64,000 bases of DNA from NCBI GenBank assembly GCA_965203565.1, contig OZ241896.1:1798001-1862000 (forward strand), read 5' to 3'. Source of the stretch: JAAXGX01 sp965203565. GTDB lineage: Bacteria; Acidobacteriota; Vicinamibacteria; Vicinamibacterales; UBA8438. Both the position numbers and the translations under genes were made by a program. The notes beneath the pieces were generated by a model. The model did no database searches. It was not told the origin of the DNA and saw nothing but the letters and a program-made list of their open reading frames with translations. Shown one piece after another: positions 8,408 to 16,944 of this stretch (the stretch's first letter is position 1; every line of letters starts with the position of its first letter).

Positions 8408-9652
8408 TCAGACGTCCTGGCCGGCGCGGGAGTACTGCGGGTCCGGGACCGGCGGCGCCGGAAACCGTTCCAGGAAGCGCGCGCAGCAGAGGGCGAACGC
8501 GCCGAGCGCGCCGGCGGTGACGAGCAGCTCCGGGAAGCCTGGCGCCGGCGCCCCGGCGGGCCGGAGCGACGGCGACACGAGCACGAAGCGCTCCAGCCAG
8601 ATACCGGCCAGGACGGCCAGCGCGACGGCGGAGAGGCCGGAGGCGGAAGCCTTCATCCGGCGGCCGAGCAGGGCCGCGAACGGCGCGGCGAACGCCAGTC
8701 CGAGGGCGAGCCAGGTGAACGGGGCCCAGGGTCCGCGCATCCGGCGGGCGACGAAGGCGGTCTCCTCCGGCAGGTCGCCGTACCAGATGACGAGGTACTG
8801 CGACCAGAGCAGGTACGCCCAGAGCGTCGCCACGCCGAACAGCAGCGCGCCGGCGTCGCGCAGATGCCGGCGGCCGACGTGGTCGCCGAGCCCGAGCGGC
8901 CGGCGTCCCCACCCCGCCGCGAGGGCCAGCAGCGCCGCTCCGGCCAGCAGGCTCCCGGTGAAGAAGTAGCCGCCCGCCAGCGCAGAGTACCAGTGCGGGT
9001 CGAGCGCCACCACGAAGTCGAACGCGACGAGCGACTGGACCCAGCCGAAGGCGATCAGCACGAGGGGCGCCAGCAGGCGCCGGCGGCGTTGGCCGCGGGC
9101 CCGCTCCGCCTCCACGCCGCGCCAGTTCCGGATCAGCCGCCGCGCGAAGCCGGTCGCCCTGCGCGCGCCGGTCTCGTCGAGCAGGCCGACGTCCGGGCGG
9201 ACCGAGCAGCGCACGTACGCGAGGCACAACCCGCTCAGCAGCAGGAACGCCGCGCTCTCCCGGACCGCGAACAGCGGGAGGTCGAGCCACCCTCGGCGCG
9301 CGTCCGCCGGCTCGTCAGTCCAGGGCGCCCAGGCCGGGAGGCCGATCAGGAGGATCGCCAGCAGCAGGCCGGAGACCGGAAGGAACGCCGCCGCCGCCTC
9401 TATCGGGCGCTTCAGCGGGCGCGCCCAGCGCGCCGACGTCACCTGCAGGAGGGCCGACAGGGCGACGCCGGCGTGCGCCAGGCCGGTGAAGAAGAGGAAG
9501 TTCACCAGCAGCGTCCGCCATGCGCGGAGCGGGTCCCCGAGCAGCACGCCGTGCAGGAACGCCGCTGCGCCGGCGAGGACCAGCGCGGCGCAGAGGCGCC
9601 GCGCGGCGGCGGACAGGATCGGTCGGCGGCCGTCGCGCAGCGCCGGCGTCAT
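8408..9652 (-). CDS. actF: Alternative complex III subunit ActF (quinone-side membrane protein)
   Basis: The protein has 414 residues with about ten hydrophobic segments and few charged loops. It has the appearance of ActF, the paralogue of ActC that completes the membrane part of the quinol:cytochrome c/HiPIP oxidoreductase. Gene order after ActE supports the call. Its ATG overlaps the actE stop by 4 nt (ATGA), so translation is probably coupled. This is the last gene of the operon; the MITE begins directly after its stop codon. No cytochrome oxidase genes follow, although they often do in other bacteria. Confidence 0.85.
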   Translation of the reverse strand: MTPALRDGRRPILSAAARRLCAALVLAGAAAFLHGVLLGDPLRAWRTLLVNFLFFTGLAHAGVALSALLQVTSARWARPLKRPIEAAAAFLPVSGLLLAILLIGLPAWAPWTDEPADARRGWLDLPLFAVRESAAFLLLSGLCLAYVRCSVRPDVGLLDETGARRATGFARRLIRNWRGVEAERARGQRRRRLLAPLVLIAFGWVQSLVAFDFVVALDPHWYSALAGGYFFTGSLLAGAALLALAAGWGRRPLGLGDHVGRRHLRDAGALLFGVATLWAYLLWSQYLVIWYGDLPEETAFVARRMRGPWAPFTWLALGLAFAAPFAALLGRRMKASASGLSAVALAVLAGIWLERFVLVSPSLRPAGAPAPGFPELLVTAGALGAFALCCARFLERFPAPPVPDPQYSRAGQDV

Positions 9653-10098
9653 CGGTTTCCCAGCATTCGGACGTGCGCGACGACGGCCCGGCGCTCGTCC
9701 GCGCTCAGAGCGTCGGCGTAGGCGGGCATCCTGAACCCGCCCCGGCGCACGATCGTCTCCAGCCGGGCGTCCGGATAGCGCCCGACGTGCGGCGCCGTCA
9801 GGTCGGGCATCCGCGGGTAGTAGTCCGCCAGGACGCCCGCGCCGCCGCCGTCAGAACCGTGACAGATGGCGCAGTAGATCCGGTACAGCTCGTCGCCGTT
9901 CGCAGCTGCGTCCGCGCCGCCGCCCGCGGCGGAAGGCGATTCGGCGGCCAGCACGCCGTTCGGCGGCGTCATCGGCCGCCCGTACGGGCCGACCGCCGCG
10001 CTGCGGCTCATGTCGGGCGGCGCGGCGCATCCGGCGATCGACAGGCATCCGGCGGCCAACGCGCCGGTTGCCCAGCAGGCATGTCGAAGGCTACGCAC
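9649..10098 (-). CDS. actE: Alternative complex III subunit ActE (monoheme cytochrome c lipoprotein)
   Basis: The protein has 149 residues. The N-terminus ends in a lipobox-like SIAGC near residue 23, so the product is probably a lipid-anchored periplasmic protein. A single heme-binding site CAICHGSDGGG lies at about residues 78-88, and a distal methionine ligand is available in FRMPAYADALS. This matches ActE, the monoheme subunit that passes electrons towards the terminal acceptor. Its start overlaps the actC/D stop by 8 nt and its stop overlaps the actF start. Confidence 0.85.
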   Translation of the reverse strand: MRSLRHACWATGALAAGCLSIAGCAAPPDMSRSAAVGPYGRPMTPPNGVLAAESPSAAGGGADAAANGDELYRIYCAICHGSDGGGAGVLADYYPRMPDLTAPHVGRYPDARLETIVRRGGFRMPAYADALSADERRAVVAHVRMLGNR

Positions 10099-11701
10099 CG
10101 ACGCGCGCCCTTTCCGCGCCCTCGCGCGCCTCCTCGGCCGCCCGCTCCCGCAGGCGCGGCAGCCCGCTCAGGACCAGGAACCCGATCAGCCCGCCGAGCG
10201 CGCCGCCCAGCATCGTGAGCTCGAAGGCGATGACGACGATCGGCGGGATCGAAACGATCGGCTTGCCGCCGACGATCAACCCCGTGTCGAGCATGGTGTA
10301 CGCGGGAAGGGCGACCCCGGCGGCGCATCCCGCCGCCGCCCCGGCCAGCGCGAAGATCCGGACCGGACTGGGCCGTTCCACGGGCGCGCCCACCGCCGGA
10401 TCCGGCGCTCCCTCCGCCTGCTGCTCCTCCAGTTCATGGATCGCCACCGCCGGGAACAGCTTCACGAAGACGAGGAACAGCAGTCCGAACAGGGCGAACG
10501 ACCCGGCCGTGATCGACCACTCCACCCAGGTCGGACGATACAGGCCGGTCCAGTTCGCCGGGTCGAACTCCTGCGCGAGCGACGAGACGACGATCAGGTA
10601 CCGCTCCAGCCACATGCCGACGTTGACCAGCAGCGCGACGACGAACAGCGCCGGCAGCCGCCGCCGGACCCGTCCGGAGACGAGCGCGAGCGGCGCGACG
10701 GCGTTGCAGGCCAGCATCGTCCAGGTGAGCGGCGCGTACGGGCCGGTCAGGCGCGCCCAGTAGGTGTGGCGTTCGAACGGGCTGCCGCTGTACCAGGCGG
10801 TGAAGTGCTCCATGCCATACGCGTAGCTCATCAGCAGCGACATCGCCAGCAGCAGCTTGCCCAGGTGGTCGAAATGCCGGACCTGCAGGTGCGCCTCCAG
10901 GCCCAGGAGGGTGCGCATCGGCGCCAGCAGCGTGATCATCATCGCCACGCCGGAGAAGATGGCGCCGGCCACGAAGTACGGCGCGAAGATGGTGCTGTGC
11001 CAGCCCGGCAGGAGCGTGGTGGCGAAGTCCCACGAGACGATGCTGTGCACCGACACGGCGAGCGGCGCGGCCAGTCCCGCGAGCAGGCCGTACAGCGCGG
11101 CGTAATGGCGGCGCTCGCGGTCCGAGCCGGACCAGCCGATCGCGAGGAGCCGGTAGACCGGCCGGCGCCAGTCGCGGATCCGGTCGCGCGCCTTCGCGAG
11201 GTCCGGAACCAGCCCGACGTAGAGGAAGACGACGCTCACCGTCAGGTAGGTCAGGATGGCGAACAGGTCCCAGATGATCGGCGACCGGAAGTTCACCCAG
11301 AGCTGGCGCTCGTTCGGCAGCGGGAGGAGCCAGTAGAACAGCCACGGACGTCCGAGATGGATGATCGGGAAGAGCGCTCCGGTCATGATGGCGAACACCG
11401 TCATCGCTTCCGAGGCGCGGGCCACGCCGGTGCGCCACCCGGCCCGGAACAGGAACAGCACCGCCGAGATCAGCGTCCCGGAGTGGGTGATTCCGATCCA
11501 GAAGACGAAGTTCGTGACGTAGACCCCCCAGAGGATCGGGGGCTGGTAGCCGGCCACGCCCAGGCCGTTCCGCACCTGGTGCGCGAAGCCGAAGACGCCG
11601 AGCGCCAGGACGGCGAGCAGTCCGGCCGCCGTCAGCGTCCAGGCGCGCCCCGGCCGGCCGAGCGTGCGGAAGACGTCGTCGGCGACGGCGTCGCGGCGCA
11701 T
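10091..11701 (-). CDS. actC: ActC fused to the membrane part of ActD (NrfD-type quinol subunit)
   Basis: The protein has 536 residues, starting at ATG 11701, 5 nt after the actB stop. Residues 1 to about 430 form a NrfD/PsrC-type protein with about ten membrane helices (for example GVYVTNFVFWIGITHSG and YAYGMEHFTAWYSGSP), as in ActC, the quinol-binding subunit. After an acidic linker (EEQQAEGAPDPAVGAP) come two further helices with the ActD signature GLIVGGKPIVSIPPIV and FELTMLGGALGGLIGF. ActD is normally a separate protein with an N-terminal soluble DUF3341 domain. That soluble part is absent and the two helices are fused to ActC. No separate actD gene exists in the operon. Confidence 0.82.
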   Translation of the reverse strand: MRRDAVADDVFRTLGRPGRAWTLTAAGLLAVLALGVFGFAHQVRNGLGVAGYQPPILWGVYVTNFVFWIGITHSGTLISAVLFLFRAGWRTGVARASEAMTVFAIMTGALFPIIHLGRPWLFYWLLPLPNERQLWVNFRSPIIWDLFAILTYLTVSVVFLYVGLVPDLAKARDRIRDWRRPVYRLLAIGWSGSDRERRHYAALYGLLAGLAAPLAVSVHSIVSWDFATTLLPGWHSTIFAPYFVAGAIFSGVAMMITLLAPMRTLLGLEAHLQVRHFDHLGKLLLAMSLLMSYAYGMEHFTAWYSGSPFERHTYWARLTGPYAPLTWTMLACNAVAPLALVSGRVRRRLPALFVVALLVNVGMWLERYLIVVSSLAQEFDPANWTGLYRPTWVEWSITAGSFALFGLLFLVFVKLFPAVAIHELEEQQAEGAPDPAVGAPVERPSPVRIFALAGAAAGCAAGVALPAYTMLDTGLIVGGKPIVSIPPIVVIAFELTMLGGALGGLIGFLVLSGLPRLRERAAEEAREGAERARVGA

Positions 11702-11706
11702 CGTCG

Positions 11707-14700
11707 TCAGGCCCGCACCTTGCGCAGATAGGCCACCGCCGGCCGGGTGTTCAGCTCGCCCAGCACGCGGTAGGCGCGCCGGTCGGCCGAGAGCCGCGAC
11801 ACGCGGCTGCGCGGGTCGTTCAGGTCGCCGAAGACGATCGCCTGCGCCGGGCAGGTCTGCGCGCAGGCCGGGGTGATCTCGCCGTCGCGCGGCGACCGGC
11901 CGGCGTCCTGCGCCCGATCCTGGCCTTCGCGGATCCGCTGCACGCAGAAGGTGCACTTCTCCATCACTCCGGCGACCCGGGTCGTCACGTCCGGGTTGAG
12001 CTGCAGGCGCAGGGTCTCCGGCGTTTCGGGGGCGAACCAGTTGAAGCGGCGGACCTTGTACGGGCAGTTGTTCGCGCAGTAGCGCGTCCCGACGCAGCGG
12101 TTGTACACCTGCGCGTTCAGCCCCTCGTCGGTGTGGTACGTCGCGTACGTCGGGCAGACCGTCTCGCACGGCGCGTGGTCGCAGTGCTGGCAGAGCATCG
12201 GGACGAACCGGTGGTCGGCGCCGCCCGCGCCGCCGTCGACGAACCGCTCGATCCGGATCCACGACATCGTGCGCCCCCGGCGCATCCGGTCGGGGCCGAG
12301 GACCGGGACGTTGTTCTCGGCGTAGCAGGCGGCGACGCAGGCGTTGCACCCGGTGCAGGCGTCGAGGTCGATCGCCATCCCCCAGCGGTGCTTCGGGTGC
12401 GGATGGTCCGCGTGCAGGCTCGGCGGCGGGTCGCGGGGGTCCGCCTCGCGGGCCGCTCCGGCCGCGAGCGCCTCGATCGGGACCGATTGCGCGATCTCCC
12501 GGCCGGCCTGGTCGAACGTGGTCTGCAGCTGCGGCACGGGCCGCCGGACCGCTCTCGGCGTCACCGTGACGCGCGTTCCCAGCCAGCGCGGGCCGCCGCC
12601 GGCCTCCTCGGGGCGCGGGTCGAGCAGCCGGACCGGGTTGACGCCGCGGCCGGTGGCGTACCGGCCGTACCGCGTGTGTCCCTGTCCGAGCGGAATGGCC
12701 GCCGCGCCGGCCCGGAGGCGCGGGTTGATCACCAGCGTGGCGTCGACCCTGCCGTGGTCCGATTCGACGGTCAGCAGCTGCCCGTCTTCGGCGCCGACCG
12801 CGCGCGCCGTCTCCGGCGCCAGCTCGACCCAACTGCTCCAGGCGGTCTTCGTCAGCGGGTCGGGCGTCTCCTGCAGCCACGGACGGTTCGCGCCGCGGCC
12901 GTCGTAGAGGTGAAGCGAGGGGGAGACGATCAGGGCGAGACGGCGCCGGCCGTCGCCCGGACCGCGGTCCGGCCCGTCGTTCGAGAGGCCGCTCGGGTCA
13001 TCGATCGGGGCGCTGTCCTGATCCAGGTCGAGCGGCGCGTCGAGCACGGCGGGGTTCAGCGTCACGTCGGCCGGCGGCGCCGGCCGCCAGACGCCGCCGC
13101 GCCGCCGCGCCTCGTCCCAGAACTCTTCGAAGCCGCCGCCGGCGTCGCCTGCCGCCTGCGCGTGGACCGCGCGCCACTCGTCGCGGAGCAGCTCCTCGAA
13201 GCCGCCCTGCGCCGGCAACGCCTCGGCGACGGCGCCGCCCGCGGCCCGGCCGGCGTCGATCAGGACGTCGCCCAGGTGCTTCGTGTCGAACAGCGGCCGC
13301 ATCACCGGCTGCATCAGCCCGCGGACGCCGCGTCCCGGCTCGACGTCGCCCCACGATTCAAGGGGGGTGTGCGCCGGCAGCACGAGATCGGCGAGCGCGG
13401 CGGTCTCGTCGGGGCAGGCGGACGTGCTCACCACCGTCCGCACGCGGTCCGCCGCCTCGGCGAAGGCGGACCCGCCCGGCATGGCGTACGCGGGATTGAC
13501 GCCGTGCAGGATCAGAAGATCGATCGCGCCGGCCCGCATCGCCTCGATCAGCTCGACCATCTCCCGGTGGGTGGAGACTCCGCTCCAGCCGGCGTTCGCG
13601 GCGGCGCCGGACCGGCCGCCTCCGTCGAAGACGACGGTGGCGCCGACGTTTCCCGCCACGTAGTTGAGCAGGTTGACCGCGATCTGCGCCGCCGTGGCCG
13701 CCGCGCCCGAAGCCGCGACGCCGCCCCCCACCGCCAGCGTCCGGCCCGGCCCGGCCGCCGGATCGGAGAAGCGGCGCGCCAGCGCCCGGATCGCCTCCGC
13801 GGCGACGCCGGTCCGCCCCGCGACCCGTTCCGGCCGATAGCCGCCGGTCAGCCGGGCGATCCGGGCGGCGTCGTCCGGGGTCAGGCCGCGCGCCTGGGAG
13901 CGGCCTTCGGTGACGATCGCGTGGACCATCGCCGCCGCGACCATGCCCTCCGTTCCCGGCGCGACGTCCAGCCGCTCGTCCGCGTTCGCTCCGGTGAGCG
14001 ACAGGCGCGGCTCGATCTGGACCAGCCGCGGCCGCTCCGGGCCGGTCCGCCGCCGGCCGGCCGCATGGTCCCGGCTGTGGCGGACGGTCGAGAGCCAAGT
14101 CTCCAGGAAATCGGCGCCGAACGAGACGACCAGCCGCGGCGCGGCGAAGTCGTGGTGCGGGACGGCGCGCCGGCCGAACGCCGCCAGGTTCGCGGCCCGG
14201 ATCGCCTCGTAGGCGAACGGCTCGTACCGAAGCCGCCGGCCGCCCAGCGCCGCGGCCCAGCGATCGACCAGCCGGTCGAGCGCGCCGGTCGTCAGCGGCG
14301 TGACTATCGCGACCCGTCCCCGCCGGCCGCCGCCGGCCGCCTCACGGAGCCGGCCGGCGAAAAGCCGCTCCGCCGCCGGCCAGTCGATCGGCTCGAAGAC
14401 GCCGTCGCCGGCGGAGCCGGCGGCGACGGCGCGCCGCCGCTGCGGGCCGGTGAACCGGTCCGGGTCGTAGAGCCCCTGGAGCGCCGCCTGCCCCCGGATG
14501 CAGACGCTCCCGCGGTTGACCGGGTGGCGCGGGTTCCCTTCGACCTTCACCGCGCGCCCCTCGCGGGTGCGGACGAGCAGGCCGCACCCGGCGGGGCACT
14601 CGCCGCAGACCGTCGCGTACCAGGCGGCCACGCCCGGCACGAGGTCGTCGGGCGGGACGACGTACGGGACGATCCGCTCCGCCGCGCCGGGCGCGCACGC

Positions 14701-14802
14701 TGCGGCTGCGGCGGCGGGCGCCGCGGAGCCGAGCACCTTCAGCAGCGTCCGCCGCCCGACGGTCCGGGTCAGCGCCGCGTCCGGATCGGGATTCACGGCC
14801 AC
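11707..14802 (-). CDS. actB: Alternative complex III subunit ActB (molybdopterin-like plus iron-sulfur domain)
   Basis: The protein has 1,031 residues. The N-terminus has a Tat-like RRTLLKVLG followed by an alanine-rich stretch. Domain 1 resembles molybdopterin oxidoreductases and keeps a cysteine motif CGECPAGCG with GSVCIRGQ. Known ActB proteins do not bind molybdenum. Domain 2 (about residues 800-1010) is a ferredoxin-like module with four cysteine groups: CTGCNACVAAC, CQHCDHAPCETVC, CVGTRYCANNC with CTFC, and CAQTCP. These would hold three or four clusters that carry electrons from quinol to the hemes. The gene starts 4 nt after actA and ends 5 nt before actC/D. Confidence 0.9.
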   Translation of the reverse strand: MAVNPDPDAALTRTVGRRTLLKVLGSAAPAAAAAACAPGAAERIVPYVVPPDDLVPGVAAWYATVCGECPAGCGLLVRTREGRAVKVEGNPRHPVNRGSVCIRGQAALQGLYDPDRFTGPQRRRAVAAGSAGDGVFEPIDWPAAERLFAGRLREAAGGGRRGRVAIVTPLTTGALDRLVDRWAAALGGRRLRYEPFAYEAIRAANLAAFGRRAVPHHDFAAPRLVVSFGADFLETWLSTVRHSRDHAAGRRRTGPERPRLVQIEPRLSLTGANADERLDVAPGTEGMVAAAMVHAIVTEGRSQARGLTPDDAARIARLTGGYRPERVAGRTGVAAEAIRALARRFSDPAAGPGRTLAVGGGVAASGAAATAAQIAVNLLNYVAGNVGATVVFDGGGRSGAAANAGWSGVSTHREMVELIEAMRAGAIDLLILHGVNPAYAMPGGSAFAEAADRVRTVVSTSACPDETAALADLVLPAHTPLESWGDVEPGRGVRGLMQPVMRPLFDTKHLGDVLIDAGRAAGGAVAEALPAQGGFEELLRDEWRAVHAQAAGDAGGGFEEFWDEARRRGGVWRPAPPADVTLNPAVLDAPLDLDQDSAPIDDPSGLSNDGPDRGPGDGRRRLALIVSPSLHLYDGRGANRPWLQETPDPLTKTAWSSWVELAPETARAVGAEDGQLLTVESDHGRVDATLVINPRLRAGAAAIPLGQGHTRYGRYATGRGVNPVRLLDPRPEEAGGGPRWLGTRVTVTPRAVRRPVPQLQTTFDQAGREIAQSVPIEALAAGAAREADPRDPPPSLHADHPHPKHRWGMAIDLDACTGCNACVAACYAENNVPVLGPDRMRRGRTMSWIRIERFVDGGAGGADHRFVPMLCQHCDHAPCETVCPTYATYHTDEGLNAQVYNRCVGTRYCANNCPYKVRRFNWFAPETPETLRLQLNPDVTTRVAGVMEKCTFCVQRIREGQDRAQDAGRSPRDGEITPACAQTCPAQAIVFGDLNDPRSRVSRLSADRRAYRVLGELNTRPAVAYLRKVRA

Positions 14803-14806
14803 ACCA

Positions 14807-15358
14807 TCAGTAATGGCAGGTCAGGCAGTCGACTGACGCCTGCCGCTGCTCGTGGCAGCCCATGCACCATCCCATCGTCAGCGGCGCGACCTGCCTGACC
14901 GCCTCCATTCCGCCGACGTCGCCGTGGCACGTCTCGCATGCCACGCCGGCCCGCACGTGGCGCTTGTGCGTGAACCGGACGTACCCCGGAAGCTGGTGCG
15001 CGCGCGGCCAGGAGCCCGGCTCCTCCGCCTCGAAGCGCGCCAGGAGGCGCGCTATCTCGGGGCTGTCCGGCGCCACGACGCGGTGGCATCCGGCGCACCG
15101 GGCCAGCGGCGGCATCCCCGCCACCGGCCCGCGGCGGGCGTACGCGTGGCAGAACTGGCAGTCGAGACCGACGTCCGCAACGTGCCGCCGGTGGCTGAAC
15201 TCGGCCGGCGGCGCGCCGAGGCCGCGGGCGGCGCCGTCGTCCGCCGGCGTTTCCCGGGGCGCCGACGCCAGGGTTGCGGCGGCCACCCCGAGCAGGCACG
15301 CGAACGCGAGAGCGATCGGGGCGGCGGCCCCGATTCCGGCGGACACCGATCGACGCAT
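14807..15358 (-). CDS. actA: Alternative complex III subunit ActA (pentaheme cytochrome c)
   Basis: The protein has 183 residues, short for ActA but complete in heme count. Five CxxCH sites are visible: CQFCH, CAGCH, CETCH, CMGCH and CLTCH, the last one two residues from the C-terminus. A hydrophobic N-terminal segment (ALAFACLLGVAAATLA) can act as a signal or anchor. ActA is the pentaheme electron-transfer subunit that heads this operon in most bacteria. It is the first gene, so the promoter should lie between 15359 and 15440. Confidence 0.9.
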   Translation of the reverse strand: MRRSVSAGIGAAAPIALAFACLLGVAAATLASAPRETPADDGAARGLGAPPAEFSHRRHVADVGLDCQFCHAYARRGPVAGMPPLARCAGCHRVVAPDSPEIARLLARFEAEEPGSWPRAHQLPGYVRFTHKRHVRAGVACETCHGDVGGMEAVRQVAPLTMGWCMGCHEQRQASVDCLTCHY

Positions 15359-15440
15359 GGCCGGCGTCCATCGTACGCCGCGGGAGCGTCGGGATCAAAA
15401 CGACCGCCGGCCGGTCTCCCGGAATCGGACGGGCGACTGT

Positions 15441-15941
15441 CTATGACTCCGGGGCGGGCGGCGAATCGGCGGGGGGCCGCGGATCGGAGTCGGGGACGAT
15501 GAACGGCGGGCGCCCGGCCCGCGCCCGGAGCCAGTCGACCGCCCGCCGGACGTGCCGCTGGCGGACGATGCGCAGCTCCAGCCTCCGCTTGCCCGGAAAG
15601 CTCAGCAGCGTCAGCGCCACGAGGACGGTGACGATTCCCTGTCCGGGGAGGACCATCATCGCCAGGCCGGCGAGCAGCAGGACGACGCCGAGCGCGTTCC
15701 GGACGATCAGCGCGACGGCGCGGACGGCCGGATGGCGCCGGATCCAGCTCCCGTCCGGTCCGGCCCGGCGCACGAAGTAGTCGTCCCGCATGCGCGCCAC
15801 CACCACAGGCATCGCCGCAAGGCTCCCGAAGAACAGGACGAGCGAAAGTCCGAACAATCCTGCGAGCACGGCCGGCTCCGTCAGCACGCCGGGGATCAGC
15901 GCTCCGACCTGCTCGGCGAACCGGTCCACGGCGATCGCCAT
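15441..15941 (-). CDS. PGPGW-family transmembrane protein
   Basis: The product is about 166 residues if translation starts at the ATG at 15941 (MAIAVDRFAEQ). A longer reading from 16007 is possible, but neither start has a convincing ribosome-binding site. Hydrophobic segments are LAGLFGLSLVLFFGSLAAM and NALGVVLLLAGLAMMVL. The latter is followed by LPGQGIVTVLVALTLL and SFPGKRRLE, the pattern of the PGPGW family of small membrane proteins of unknown function. The gene is divergent from the OMP-like gene at 16016. Confidence 0.7.
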   Translation of the reverse strand: MAIAVDRFAEQVGALIPGVLTEPAVLAGLFGLSLVLFFGSLAAMPVVVARMRDDYFVRRAGPDGSWIRRHPAVRAVALIVRNALGVVLLLAGLAMMVLPGQGIVTVLVALTLLSFPGKRRLELRIVRQRHVRRAVDWLRARAGRPPFIVPDSDPRPPADSPPAPES

Positions 15942-15949
15942 GATATACT
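15941..15949 (+). promoter_or_regulatory. Candidate extended -10 promoter for the 16016 gene
   Basis: TGATATACT fits an extended -10 element (TG-n-TATACT). A start of transcription near 15956 would give a leader of about 60 nt before ATG 16016. No good -35 is visible, which is usual for extended -10 promoters. The motif overlaps the proposed start codon of the divergent PGPGW gene. Based on motif match only. Confidence 0.35.
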
Positions 15950-16015
15950 GCGCCGGCTCGTTCCGCAGGACCGGCTCCCGCCCCGGACCCGCCGGACAAT
16001 CGGACATATCGACAG

Positions 16016-16840
16016 ATGCAGGCGACGGTGCGGCGCGGCTGCCGGATGCTCCTGTGCGTGCTGCTCTGGCCGGCCGCGGCGGCCTCCGCGCAGACGGTGG
16101 GGGGCGCGCGGCCGGAGCTCAACGGCCCCCGCGGGCACGGCGCGCTGACCGCGTTCCGCACCACGTTCGACGTCGCCGGGCTGGCCGGCGCCGACGCCGA
16201 CGCGCAGTTCGACTGGGAAGCCGACCTGCGGATCGACGTCGACCTGTTCGACGTCGGGATCGTCCGCGGGAACCTGCTGGCCGGCTTCGAGACGGTGGTC
16301 GGCAGCCAGTTGCGCGACGTCGATCCGAACCAGACCAACTACGTCACCGACGTCTCGGTCTTCGTCCGGCTGCCGCGCGGCGAGCTCGGCGCGACGTTCC
16401 ACCACGTCTCGCGGCACCTCGCCGACCGGGCCGACCGAGGGAGCGTCTCGTGGAACATGGTGGGCGTCTCGTACGGCGAACGGCTTTGGTTCGGGCCGGT
16501 CCGGGTGGACGCCGGCGTGCGCGGGATGGGGACCGTCGAACGGGCCGGAGTCGACTACGCCGGCCAGTTCGAGTGGTGGGGCGCCGCCGAGTGGCCGCTC
16601 CACCGGCGCGCCGCGATCGTCGCCGCCGCCGAGGGGGTCGTCGCGCCGGTCGACCGCGCGCAGTACGGCCGCGGCGCCCGCCGCGGCGGACAGCTCGCAG
16701 GCGGCGTCCGGATCCCGACCGGCGTCGGCGCGGTCGACCTGCTGGCCGCCTGGGAGTCGCGGATCGACGCCGACCCGTTCGCCCGCGACTCCCGCCGCTG
16801 GCTCCGCCTCGGCCTGCGGCTGACCGCCCCGGCGCCGTGA
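16016..16840 (+). CDS. Exported beta-rich protein, possible outer-membrane protein
   Basis: The protein has 274 residues. The N-terminus MQATVRRGCRMLLCVLLW ... AAASAQTVGG is a clear signal peptide with an A-S-A cleavage site. The mature part is rich in alternating hydrophobic strands (FDWEADLRIDVDLFDVGIVR, LGATFHHVSRH, WLRLGLRLTAPAP), which suggests a beta-barrel of modest size. Such barrels are often annotated as DUF1207-like or generic outer-membrane proteins. I cannot assign a family with certainty. It precedes the M16 peptidase genes by about 100 nt. Confidence 0.6.
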   Translation: MQATVRRGCRMLLCVLLWPAAAASAQTVGGARPELNGPRGHGALTAFRTTFDVAGLAGADADAQFDWEADLRIDVDLFDVGIVRGNLLAGFETVVGSQLRDVDPNQTNYVTDVSVFVRLPRGELGATFHHVSRHLADRADRGSVSWNMVGVSYGERLWFGPVRVDAGVRGMGTVERAGVDYAGQFEWWGAAEWPLHRRAAIVAAAEGVVAPVDRAQYGRGARRGGQLAGGVRIPTGVGAVDLLAAWESRIDADPFARDSRRWLRLGLRLTAPAP

Positions 16841-16928
16841 CGACTCGTCAGGATCGCCGAAAGACACGCTCCCGGCGTCGCGCGAGGAGCCGTCTGTCCG
16901 GCGCGAACTTCTCGGGGCGGTGCTGTGA

Positions 16929-16944
16929 GATAATCGCCGGCATG
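16929..16944 (+). promoter_or_regulatory. Candidate -10 element placed for a leaderless transcript (M16 gene)
   Basis: GATAAT at 16929-16934 ends 7 nt before the ATG at 16942, so transcription would begin at or next to the start codon. No Shine-Dalgarno sequence is seen. The same spacing recurs at three other genes in the window (see findings). Confidence 0.3.

Noticed and set aside
11707..14802. Stand-alone molybdenum oxidoreductase (polysulfide or nitrate reductase)
   Set aside because: Gene order with a pentaheme cytochrome, NrfD proteins and a monoheme cytochrome fits alternative complex III, in which the molybdopterin-like domain has no molybdenum.
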